This document shows positions 1 through 5,894 of a stretch of 5,894 nt of DNA, in pieces. The translations under genes and the position numbers were made by a program. The notes below the pieces were generated by a model, which was not told the origin of the DNA, made no database searches, and saw nothing but the letters and a program-made list of their open reading frames with translations. Positions within the stretch are counted from its first letter, which is position 1. Each line of letters begins with the position of its first letter. Location of the stretch: NCBI GenBank assembly GCA_016933315.1, contig JAFGBE010000051.1:1-5894 (forward strand), written 5' to 3'. The DNA comes from Candidatus Auribacterota bacterium (GTDB taxonomy: Bacteria; Auribacterota; UBA6266).

Positions 1-1035
1 GAAATGGTTCCGCCGCCCAAGCATCTGGCGCTTGCCATAACATCGAGAATAAAGGTTATGGCAAATCTTGATATTGCGGAAAGACGGCTTCCCCAGGACG
101 GCAGGATTCAGTTAAACATAAGCGGAAGGAATGTTGATTTGAGAATTTCCACTCTCCCCACGCAATTCGGCGAGAGTGTTGTGATGAGGGTTCTCGACAG
201 GAGCAATGTACAACTTGACCTCGAAGCGCTTGGGCTTAAAGAAGATACCATGAAAGTCATCGAAGAGCTGATAGTCAAGCCAAACGGTATCATTATAGTG
301 ACTGGTCCGACAGGTTCGGGAAAGACTACCACATTATATTCCTGCCTCCGGAAAATAAACAAGATAGAGGAAAAACTCATAACAACGGAGGACCCCGTTG
401 AATATGATATAGAAGGGATTATTCAGGTAGCCATAAAAGAAGAAATAGGATTGACCTTTGCCCGCTGCCTCAGGAGCATATTAAGGCAGGACCCTGATAA
501 GATTATGGTTGGGGAAATCCGCGATCTTGAGACAGCGGAAATTGCTATCCAGGCATCCCTTACAGGCCATTTGGTCTTCAGCACGCTCCATACTAACGAT
601 GCATCGGGAAGCATTACCAGGCTTATAGATATGAATGTAGAACCGTTTCTTATAACATCTACTCTTCAGGCAATCCTTGCGCAGCGGCTTGTAAGGACGA
701 TTTGTCCGAAATGCAAGACAGAATTCGAGCCGACAGAAGAAATGTTTATGCAGGTAGGGTTGACACCCGATGAGGTGAAAGGCAAGAAGTTTTATTTCGG
801 CAAAGGTTGTGATAACTGCAACAATACCGGATATAAGGGGAGAGCGGGGATTTTTGAGCTTCTGATTATAACGGATGAGGTAAGGGAGCTTATTATGGAG
901 AAGGCCCCTGCGGTGGTGATAAAGGAAAAAGCGAAAGAGCTCGGGATGAGAACATTGCATGAAGATGCCATGATAAAATTATTTGACGGTGACACTACCA
1001 TAGAAGAAGTGGCTTTGTGGACTGAAATCAGTTAA
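1..1035 (+). CDS. pilB: PilB/GspE-type type IV pilus or type II secretion assembly ATPase, 3' part (5'-truncated)
   Basis: This is the cytoplasmic hexameric ATPase that powers pilus or pseudopilus extension. The reading frame is open from base 1. The first visible Met, at base 4, is internal, because the family's MxPPPKHL...RLPQDGRI segment is already under way there. Counting from that Met, the sequence shows Walker A GPTGSGKTT (residues 101-109), the Asp box (TTEDPVEY), Walker B ending MVGEIRD (Glu171), the His box TGHLVFSTLHTND, and a zinc-type tetracysteine motif (CPKC at 234-237, CDNC at 269-272). The tetracysteine motif is typical of PilB/GspE and argues against the retraction ATPase PilT. 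Family members are usually about 560 residues, so roughly 220 N-terminal residues should lie upstream. The platform gene starts 20 bases downstream, which suggests one operon. PilB versus GspE cannot be settled without the N-terminus and wider context. All catalytic motifs appear intact. Confidence 0.95.
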   Translation, partial: EMVPPPKHLALAITSRIKVMANLDIAERRLPQDGRIQLNISGRNVDLRISTLPTQFGESVVMRVLDRSNVQLDLEALGLKEDTMKVIEELIVKPNGIIIVTGPTGSGKTTTLYSCLRKINKIEEKLITTEDPVEYDIEGIIQVAIKEEIGLTFARCLRSILRQDPDKIMVGEIRDLETAEIAIQASLTGHLVFSTLHTNDASGSITRLIDMNVEPFLITSTLQAILAQRLVRTICPKCKTEFEPTEEMFMQVGLTPDEVKGKKFYFGKGCDNCNNTGYKGRAGIFELLIITDEVRELIMEKAPAVVIKEKAKELGMRTLHEDAMIKLFDGDTTIEEVALWTEIS

Positions 1036-1055
1036 ATCCTTCGGAGGATACCGAT

Positions 1056-2309
1056 ATGGGAATGTTTAATTATAATGCGATGGATTCCAAAGGCAAGGAA
1101 ATCCACGGGACGCTTGAAGCGAGCAACGTCAATGATGCCATTGCGAAATTAAGGGATAAGGGTTTGTTTCCCACGAAAGTCACGCAGCAGGACGCAAAAA
1201 AACCGGTGATGGGCGCGCCCCAGCAGGGAAAGAAAAGTTTTATGCAGATGGAACTCAGTTTTCTCGGCGGCGGGGTAAAAAGCAAGAGCCTCGCCATGTT
1301 CACAAGGCAGCTTGCGACATTGATTGACGCCGGGCTTCCTCTCTTAAGGTGCCTTAATGTATTGAAGAGCCAGGAAAAGAACGCTACGCTGAAAAGAACT
1401 GTAAGCGAACTTTCAGATATGGTTGAAGGAGGCAGCACCTTTTCCGAAGCGCTGGCTCATTATCCGAAGATTTTTTCAAAATTATTCGTGAATATGGTGA
1501 AAGCAGGGGAGGCGGGAGGGGTTCTCGAGCTTGTTTTGAACAGGGTTGCCGATTTTATGGAGAAAAGCGAGAAACTGAAAGCCAAGGTCAAGTCGGCTAT
1601 GATATATCCTGCTTTCGTTATAATCGTTGCCCTTGGCGTATTGGCGTTCCTTATGGCTTTCATCGTGCCTAAGTTCGGGGATATGTTCAAAGACCTGAAA
1701 CTTGAGCTTCCGCCCGTTACCCAGTTTTTGATTAATGCCAGCGATTTTTGCATTAATAACTGGTATTACCCGATTATAACTGTTGTGCTGATAGTAGTTT
1801 TAATAAAACTGCTTGCAAAGACTAAAAAGGGCAAGCTGACCATGGATTCTTTAAAACTCAATATGCCTATTTTCGGGTCGCTTGTGCGCAAGGTTGCAAT
1901 TGCGCGATTTACCAGGACTCTCGGAACGCTGATTACAAGCGGAGTCCCTATTCTGCAGGCGCTGTCGATAGTAAAAGATACTGTCGGCAATGAGGTGATA
2001 TCAACGGCTGTCGAAAGCGTCCATGATAGTATCAGGGAGGGAGAGTCGATAGTAGAGCCGTTGAGGCAGAGTAAAGTTTTCCCGCCGGTTGTTGTGAGCA
2101 TGATAGATGTTGGAGAGGAAACAGGTGAGCTTGCAGAAATGTTGATAAAAATAGCCGATAATTATGATGAAGATGTGGATAACGCAGTTGCGGGCTTAAC
2201 TTCCCTTCTCGAACCCGTGCTGATTGTCTCACTGGCCGTAATAGTCGGTTTTATTGTTATAGCTCTGTTTTTACCTTTGATTGCTTTAATCCAGAAACTC
2301 TCAGGATAG
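1056..2309 (+). CDS. pilC: PilC/GspF-type inner-membrane platform protein
   Basis: This polytopic inner-membrane protein forms the platform on which the PilB-type ATPase acts to insert or extract pilin subunits. The 417-residue length is normal for the family. The N-terminus (MGMFNYNAMDSKGKEIHGTL) matches the usual F-x-Y-x-A-x-D-x-x-G-K opening. Two homologous T2SSF domains follow, at about residues 80-205 (FTRQLATLIDAGLPLL) and 283-405 (FTRTLGTLITSGVPIL). Each carries a GE-x(1-2)-G element (GEAGG near 151, GEETGEL near 353). Predicted membrane segments lie near 183-206, 236-254 and 386-411. The ATG at 1056 is supported by GGAGG at 1043-1047, eight bases upstream. The gene follows the ATPase gene directly. 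No pilT lies between them, although pilB-pilT-pilC is a common order. It could equally be named gspF. Confidence 0.95.
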   Translation: MGMFNYNAMDSKGKEIHGTLEASNVNDAIAKLRDKGLFPTKVTQQDAKKPVMGAPQQGKKSFMQMELSFLGGGVKSKSLAMFTRQLATLIDAGLPLLRCLNVLKSQEKNATLKRTVSELSDMVEGGSTFSEALAHYPKIFSKLFVNMVKAGEAGGVLELVLNRVADFMEKSEKLKAKVKSAMIYPAFVIIVALGVLAFLMAFIVPKFGDMFKDLKLELPPVTQFLINASDFCINNWYYPIITVVLIVVLIKLLAKTKKGKLTMDSLKLNMPIFGSLVRKVAIARFTRTLGTLITSGVPILQALSIVKDTVGNEVISTAVESVHDSIREGESIVEPLRQSKVFPPVVVSMIDVGEETGELAEMLIKIADNYDEDVDNAVAGLTSLLEPVLIVSLAVIVGFIVIALFLPLIALIQKLSG

Positions 2310-2310
2310 A

Positions 2311-2318
2311 GGAGAGGG
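2311..2318 (+). promoter_or_regulatory. Strong Shine-Dalgarno that serves a GTG, not the kinase ATG
   Basis: The purine run GGAGAGGG begins two bases after the pilC stop codon. It is the best ribosome binding site in the spacer, yet it is about 95 bases from the kinase ATG at 2414. Its natural partner is the GTG at 2325, six bases downstream. The kinase ATG itself has only a weak GGGG at 2399-2402, eleven bases away. This mismatch is the main reason to take the small ORF at 2325-2417 seriously. Confidence 0.5.
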
Positions 2319-2324
2319 TTTTTG

Positions 2325-2417
2325 GTGCTTGATAAAAAAGGCGGGCGCAGGACGGCAAAGATTGTCCGGCAATTCTCCTGCTTTGATATTTGCTTTTCGG
2401 GGTCTTTTATTCCATGA
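2325..2417 (+). CDS. Possible 30-residue leader peptide coupled to the kinase gene
   Basis: This is a short ORF with a GTG start, well placed after the purine run at 2311-2318. It ends in a TGA that overlaps the kinase start codon as ATGA at 2414-2417. That geometry is classic for translational coupling. The product would be small and basic at its N-terminus (MLDKKGGRRTAKIVR), with two cysteines four residues apart in a phenylalanine-rich C-terminal half and no clear membrane segment. I recognise no family. It may be only a coupling or attenuation leader, a degraded gene, or chance. A frameshift join to the kinase was considered. Sliding back one base at the A-run (2334-2339) reaches a stop at 2384-2386, so a fusion is not supported by that route. 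Confidence that it is translated is modest. Confidence 0.3.
   Translation: MLDKKGGRRTAKIVRQFSCFDICFSGSFIP
2347..2381 (+). repeat. Inverted repeat / possible RNA hairpin in the pilC-kinase spacer
   Basis: GCAGGA at 2347-2352 is exactly complementary to TCCTGC at 2376-2381, with 23 bases between. Inside it an alternative hairpin can form from GGAC (2350-2353) and GTCC (2364-2367), extended by two G-U pairs around a CAAAGA loop. The two structures share bases and are mutually exclusive. A T-rich but interrupted stretch follows (2382-2397), so a weak terminator or attenuator between the pilus genes and the kinase gene is possible. The stem is too short and its loop too large to call a terminator outright. 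Confidence 0.25.
2366..2382 (+). promoter_or_regulatory. Weak sigma-54-like -24/-12 element upstream of the kinase gene
   Basis: The bases read CCGGCAATTCTCCTGCT. This keeps the GG (2368-2369) and GC (2380-2381) separated by ten bases, as sigma-54 promoters require. It also matches GGCA in the -24 half and TGCT in the -12 half of the consensus YTGGCACG-N4-TTGCW. It deviates at the T before GG, at the CG after GGCA and at one T of TTGC. Transcription would start near 2393, about 20 bases before the kinase ATG. An activator of the right class is encoded in the same operon, so autoregulation would make sense. The match is imperfect and could be chance. Confidence 0.25.
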
Positions 2418-3772
2418 GCCTGAAACAGAAGTTCATAATTGTTATCTTCGCTTTTATGGTGCTGATTTGCGGCTTGTTCATCGCATATTTCACAGCCCTC
2501 TACACAAAGGCGCTGATCATTGAGAGAAATACGGTTTCGGATTTCAGCGGTCTTGCGGAAGAAACCGTCAGATTAAGCGTATCGGATGTAACCCTTCCTG
2601 ATGCAGCAGGCCGGAAACTCGATTCCCTGTCCGAAAAATTCCCTTATATAGTGAACATAACTGTCAGCGGGAAAGAAGATGCGCAGGTAAAAGCCGGCAG
2701 TGATATCTATGTCCCGAATAATAAAAACTCGCTGTTTGTTTCCGCCGATATAAACAGGGAGCCGTTTACCGGCAAAATAATAGCAAACACCTTTAAATTT
2801 TCAATATTGATTTTTATATTAAGCATGATTGTAATATCGTGGGTTGCATATATGATGATTTCGGGTTTTATATTGAGGCCTCTTGAGCGCCTTCGCGAAC
2901 GGCTGGAAAACATGTCCAGAGAGAATTACGGCAAGACAATAGAGGTTTTCAAGGGGCAGGATGAGATTTCCTCATTTATAAATGTTTTTAATAAGATGAC
3001 GGTTGAACTGCAGAACCTTAAGAACATAAATCAGGACAGGCTTGAAAGCCTGCACAACGAAGTTGACAGGAAGGAAAGGCAGATGATTATTGCCCAGAGG
3101 CTGGCTGCGACAGGACAGCTTGCGGCCGGCATAGCCCATGAAATCAATAATCCCCTCGGAGGAATGATAAACGCAGTTGCCCAACTGAGAAAGCAGCAGG
3201 ACCTTTCATCAAAAGAGGCCGAGTATCTGGATATGGTTTACAGCGGGCTGCAGAGGATACGCGATACAATAAGGAAGATTCTGAGATTTGAGTTTTCACA
3301 GAGCAAAACAAGCGCGGTTCCCGTGGATATCAATGAGGTCATGGAGAAATCGCTGGCTTTTATAGAACACAAGATAGAGGAAAAAAAGGTCGACGTTAAA
3401 ACAAAGTATAAAGTTCCCATCGCTAAAATTACGGGTGATATGTCCGATTTACAGCAGGCTTTCCTTAACTTTTTGATTAATGCTGTTGATGCGGTTGATG
3501 ACGGGGGAAAGATAGAGATAAGCACCGGAACAGAAAATGGTTTTGTAGTTGTGAAAATCAAGGATAACGGTTGCGGGATAGACGATGTTGAATTACCGAA
3601 GATATTCGATTTGTTCTATACATCCAAAATTTCGGGCCGCGGCGTGGGCCTCGGACTGTCCATAACGCATAACATAATCAGGAATCATAACGGTATGATT
3701 GATGTCAGGAGCAGGAAAGGTTCCGGGACGGAATTTGTGATTAAATTCCCTCCGGCCGGAGATAGTGTGTGA
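2414..3772 (+). CDS. Membrane sensor histidine kinase, PilS/NtrB-like
   Basis: This two-component sensor autophosphorylates on histidine and should pass the phosphate to the regulator encoded immediately downstream. From the ATG at 2414 it has 452 residues. Membrane helix 1 spans about 7-28, followed by an extracytoplasmic domain of about 95 residues that I cannot assign. Helix 2 is at about 127-151, then a HAMP linker from about 152 to 205 and a coiled-coil-like stretch. The H-box GIAHEINNPLGG holds His242. The ATPase domain has the N-box (LNFLINAVDA, Asn356), G1 DNGCGID (384-390), an F-box (FDLFYTSK, 398-405) and G2 GRGVGLGL (408-415). All motifs look intact. An in-frame TTG at 2390 would add eight residues, but it has no ribosome site, and the ATG gives a typical short basic N-terminus before helix 1. 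Position after pilBC suggests a PilS role. Classical Pseudomonas PilS has six membrane helices, so the name is by context only. Confidence 0.93.
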   Translation: MSLKQKFIIVIFAFMVLICGLFIAYFTALYTKALIIERNTVSDFSGLAEETVRLSVSDVTLPDAAGRKLDSLSEKFPYIVNITVSGKEDAQVKAGSDIYVPNNKNSLFVSADINREPFTGKIIANTFKFSILIFILSMIVISWVAYMMISGFILRPLERLRERLENMSRENYGKTIEVFKGQDEISSFINVFNKMTVELQNLKNINQDRLESLHNEVDRKERQMIIAQRLAATGQLAAGIAHEINNPLGGMINAVAQLRKQQDLSSKEAEYLDMVYSGLQRIRDTIRKILRFEFSQSKTSAVPVDINEVMEKSLAFIEHKIEEKKVDVKTKYKVPIAKITGDMSDLQQAFLNFLINAVDAVDDGGKIEISTGTENGFVVVKIKDNGCGIDDVELPKIFDLFYTSKISGRGVGLGLSITHNIIRNHNGMIDVRSRKGSGTEFVIKFPPAGDSV

Positions 3773-5127
3773 AAATCCTTATAGCTGACGATGAACAGGG
3801 TATAAGGCTGACCCTGAAAGACAGCCTTGAAGAAGCGGGATTCTCTGTTTCTGCCGTTGCAAACGGGAATGAAGCCGTTAATATGCTCAGGGAACAGAAA
3901 TTCGAATGTGTGATCTCCGATATCCGCATGCCGGGTATGGACGGTATATCCTTGCTTAAATATATTAAAAGCGAGAGGCCGGGGACAGAGGTAATCCTGA
4001 TAACGGCGTTTGGAGATGTCGAACAGGCTGTGCAGGCTATGAAGTCCGGAGCGAATGATTATATCGTAAAACCGTTTATGAACGAGGAAGTTATCCTGAA
4101 GGTGAAGAAGATAGAACAATTACATGAACTGAAGGTTGAAAACCTCAAATTAAAGCAACAGATATCGGAAGATACGGGATTCGGCAATCTGGTAGGCCGC
4201 AGCCCGGAAATGAAAGAGATTTTTAATTTGATTGAAACGGTTTCTCCTACGGATTCATCTGTCCTGCTGTGCGGCGAATCGGGGACAGGCAAAGAACTTG
4301 TGGCAAATCTTATCCATGCTAAGAGTTTAAGAAAAGGAAAAACGCTTGTTAAGCTGAGTTGCGCCGTTTTTCCCGAAACACTCCTTGAAGATGAATTATT
4401 CGGACATGAAAAGGGCGCTTATACAGATGCCAAAGCAAAAAAGATAGGGAGATTCGAACAAGCGGATGGCGGAACGATATTTCTGGATGACATTGATGAT
4501 ATGAGCCCGAAGATTCAGGTTAAACTGCTCAGGGTCCTTCAGGAGAGGTGTTTTGAAAGGCTGGGCGGGACGGAAACCGTGCATGTTGACATAAGGATCA
4601 TTGCCGCTACAAAAAAAGACCTCGGCAAATTAGTCAAGGAGGGATTTTTCCGGGAGGATTTATATTATCGTTTGAACGTGATTCCTATAGGTATCCCTTC
4701 CCTGAGGGATCATATGCAGGATATAAAGCTGCTGGCGGAGCATTTTATAAGGATGTACGGGAAAGATGCGGATTACAGCATAGCGCCCCGGACACTTGAG
4801 AGGATGATGAGTTACGGCTGGCCCGGAAACGTGAGGGAGCTTGAAAATGCGATTGAGAGAGCGATTGCGCTGGCAGGGGAAAGCAAAGAGTTGAAAGAAG
4901 AACACCTTTTCCTGCCGCAGAAGAAAGATGCCTTATACGGCTCCGGCGATAGCTTGAAGCTCAGGGATTATGTCGAGAAGCTTTCGGCCAGGTATATAGC
5001 GGAGGTTTTGAAGAAAACCGGCGGCAAAAAATCTCTTGCGGCAAAAGTGCTTGGCATCAGCAGGAAATCCCTGTGGGAAAAAATGAAAGAGTATAATATC
5101 GAAAACGAAAAAAAACCTTTAATGTAA
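3769..5127 (+). CDS. NtrC-family sigma-54-dependent response regulator, PilR-like
   Basis: This activator of sigma-54 promoters is 452 residues long. The receiver domain (about 1-120) has acidic Asp7/Asp8, phosphoacceptor Asp51 in ISDIRMPGMDG, Thr79 and Lys101. The AAA+ domain (about 140-380) has Walker A GESGTGKE (169-176), loop 1 GAYTDA (216-221, where GAFTGA is usual), Walker B IFLDD (237-241, usually ending DE), FREDLYYRLNV with Arg295 and Arg301, and sensor II WPGNVRELEN (351-360). A Fis-type helix-turn-helix ends the protein (about 400-444, with SLAAKVLGISRKSLW). The GTG start at 3769 overlaps the kinase stop as GTGA and has GGAG at 3758-3761, seven bases upstream. This tight overlap implies coupled translation and a cognate pair. 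Targets are likely the pilus or secretion genes by context, as for PilR, but the sequence does not prove it. Confidence 0.95.
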   Translation: MKILIADDEQGIRLTLKDSLEEAGFSVSAVANGNEAVNMLREQKFECVISDIRMPGMDGISLLKYIKSERPGTEVILITAFGDVEQAVQAMKSGANDYIVKPFMNEEVILKVKKIEQLHELKVENLKLKQQISEDTGFGNLVGRSPEMKEIFNLIETVSPTDSSVLLCGESGTGKELVANLIHAKSLRKGKTLVKLSCAVFPETLLEDELFGHEKGAYTDAKAKKIGRFEQADGGTIFLDDIDDMSPKIQVKLLRVLQERCFERLGGTETVHVDIRIIAATKKDLGKLVKEGFFREDLYYRLNVIPIGIPSLRDHMQDIKLLAEHFIRMYGKDADYSIAPRTLERMMSYGWPGNVRELENAIERAIALAGESKELKEEHLFLPQKKDALYGSGDSLKLRDYVEKLSARYIAEVLKKTGGKKSLAAKVLGISRKSLWEKMKEYNIENEKKPLM

Positions 5128-5136
5128 TTTCGTTTT
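5102..5136 (+). repeat. 9-bp perfect inverted repeat spanning the regulator's stop codon
   Basis: AAAACGAAA at 5102-5110 is the exact reverse complement of TTTCGTTTT at 5128-5136, with a 17-base centre that contains the TAA stop of the regulator gene. A T-rich run follows (5137-5161). Two readings are open. It may be a weak, AT-rich terminator for the kinase-regulator operon, or a protein-binding dyad. With only two G-C pairs, the hairpin would be weak as a terminator. As a dyad it would centre about 85 bases before the start point implied by the sigma-54-like site at 5177-5193, a distance usual for enhancer sites. Confidence 0.35.
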
Positions 5137-5176
5137 GTTATATTCTTTGTTTTTATCTGTTTAGCAAATATGATTT

Positions 5177-5193
5177 TCGGTTGTAATGTTGCG
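5177..5193 (+). promoter_or_regulatory. Possible sigma-54-like element, or other promoter, upstream of ackA
   Basis: GG (5179-5180) and GC (5191-5192) are ten bases apart, and the GC is preceded by TT, giving the TTGC of a -12 element. The CAC after GG is missing, so the -24 half is poor. A start near 5204 would leave the ackA ribosome site GAGGG (5213-5217) in the transcript. An alternative sigma-70 reading uses TATGAT at 5201-5206 as a -10, but the nearest -35-like TTGTAA (5181-5186) is only 14 bases away. The 97-base AT-rich gap makes some promoter likely; which kind is uncertain. Confidence 0.22.
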
Positions 5194-5224
5194 GGTTTTT
5201 TATGATTTTAGTGAGGGTTTTAGC

Positions 5225-5894
5225 ATGAATATTTTGGTGATTAATGCGGGCAGTTCTTCCCTGAAGTTTTCTATTTTTGAGATGACCGGGCATAAGGTTC
5301 TTGCCGAGGGCATAATCGAGAGAATCGGGCTGGAAGGCACCACATGTAAATACAAAAAACACGGCCGTGAGGAAATAAATGAATCTGTAAAAGGCAGTGA
5401 TTACAGAAGTGCTCTCGCCGAGATGGTAAAATTTCTGCTGCACGGGGAATACGGGGTTATAAAATCGAAGGATGAAATTGATGCTATAGGCCATCGTGTA
5501 GTGCACGGCGGCGAATTTATATCAAAACCTGTTCTTGTAGACCAGGAGATAAAAAGGATTATAAAGAATTGTTTTGAACTGGCGCCGCTGCACAATCCGC
5601 CTAACTTTATGGGGATTGTGGCTTGTGAGGAAATCTTCCCGGGGATAAAACAGGTGGGCGTTTTTGATACCGCTTTTCATCAAAGCATACCAAAACAAGC
5701 TTTTTTATACGGCTTGCCCATCGAACTCTACGAGAACGAGGGAATAAGAAGATACGGTTTCCACGGCACTTCCCATAGGTTTATCGCAGGCAAATGCGCG
5801 GAATTACTGTCTAAAGGGAAAAACGGCGTCAATATAATTTCAGTCCACCTCGGCAACGGGTGCAGCATAACTGCGGTTAAAGACGGGAAATCAA
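5225..5894 (+). CDS. ackA: Acetate kinase, 5' part (3'-truncated by window end)
   Basis: This enzyme interconverts acetate plus ATP and acetyl-phosphate plus ADP in the cytoplasm. With phosphotransacetylase it gives ATP from acetyl-CoA during fermentation, or activates acetate. The 223 visible residues begin with MNILVINAGSSSLKF, the acetate/propionate kinase signature. They place key residues at the same numbers as the well-studied Methanosarcina thermophila enzyme: Asn7, Arg91 (GHRVVHGG), His123 (PLHNPPN), Asp148 (GVFDTAFH), His180 (YGFHGTSH) and His208 in the phosphate loop SVHLGNG. The full protein should be about 400 residues, so the C-terminal half, with the adenosine-binding part, lies outside. 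The ATG at 5225 has GAGGG at 5213-5217, seven bases upstream. The 97-base gap from the regulator gene suggests its own transcription unit. No frame damage is seen. Butyrate or propionate kinases are less likely given these matches. Confidence 0.97.
   Translation, partial: MNILVINAGSSSLKFSIFEMTGHKVLAEGIIERIGLEGTTCKYKKHGREEINESVKGSDYRSALAEMVKFLLHGEYGVIKSKDEIDAIGHRVVHGGEFISKPVLVDQEIKRIIKNCFELAPLHNPPNFMGIVACEEIFPGIKQVGVFDTAFHQSIPKQAFLYGLPIELYENEGIRRYGFHGTSHRFIAGKCAELLSKGKNGVNIISVHLGNGCSITAVKDGKS

Noticed and set aside
481..960. 159-codon minus-strand open frame opposite the ATPase gene
   Set aside because: It lies wholly within the well-supported PilB-type gene and its translation shows no recognisable motifs. 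Its length is a by-product of the sense-strand codon use.
2334..2340. AAAAAAG run as a programmed frameshift site joining the leader ORF to the kinase
   Set aside because: A -1 slip from the leader frame enters the kinase frame but meets a TGA at 2384-2386 before the kinase start, so no fusion product results.
2340..2385. GGACGGCAAAG...CCGGC stretch resembling part of a GEMM (c-di-GMP) riboswitch
   Set aside because: Only a short ACGCAAAG-like piece is similar. The first stem with GCAAACC, the GAAA tetraloop and its receptor are absent, so a riboswitch call is not supported.
2390..2413. TTG start extending the kinase by eight residues
   Set aside because: No ribosome site precedes it, and the ATG at 2414 gives a more typical N-terminus and an exact ATGA junction.
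2329..2523. 64-codon + strand open frame overlapping the leader ORF and the kinase N-terminus
   Set aside because: It begins with TTG, runs over the kinase's first membrane helix in another frame, and looks like a shadow of both.
3685..4119. 144-codon minus-strand open frame across the kinase-regulator junction
   Set aside because: It is antisense to the conserved ATPase G2 region of the kinase and to the receiver domain, with no family resemblance and no convincing start site.

Overview
The window looks like chromosomal DNA from a Gram-negative, probably anaerobic or fermentative bacterium. All recognisable genes lie on the + strand. The lineage cannot be fixed from sequence alone. The PilB-type core, with a TFARCLRSILRQDPD stretch before Walker B, together with an NtrC-family two-component pair, reminds me of PVC-like or candidate-phylum bacteria such as Omnitrophota, but this is a weak impression from memory. 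Base composition is moderate and similar across the genes, and there are no insertion sequences, tRNAs, rRNAs or CRISPR repeats.

Layout. Bases 1-1035 hold the C-terminal part of a PilB/GspE-type secretion ATPase whose N-terminus lies upstream of the window. After a 20-base gap comes a complete PilC/GspF-type inner-membrane platform protein (1056-2309). A spacer of about 100 bases follows. It carries a strong Shine-Dalgarno, a possible 30-codon leader ORF, a small inverted repeat and a weak sigma-54-like site. Next is a membrane histidine kinase (2414-3772) that overlaps by four bases a complete NtrC-family sigma-54 activator (3769-5127). A 97-base AT-rich gap with a 9-bp inverted repeat and another sigma-54-like spacing leads to the 5' part of acetate kinase ackA (5225-5894), which is cut by the window end.

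How the parts fit. The ATPase and platform protein form the motor core of a type IV pilus or type II secretion machine. The kinase/activator pair sits where PilS/PilR-type regulators are often found and probably controls this machine through sigma-54 promoters. Acetate kinase most likely begins a separate metabolic unit; its acetyl-phosphate could in principle touch the response regulator, but nothing here shows that.

I see no wholly new system. The points most worth a second look are the non-canonical GAYTDA loop and Asp-Asp Walker B in the activator, the leader ORF coupled to the kinase gene, and the two sigma-54-like sites beside the activator's own gene.
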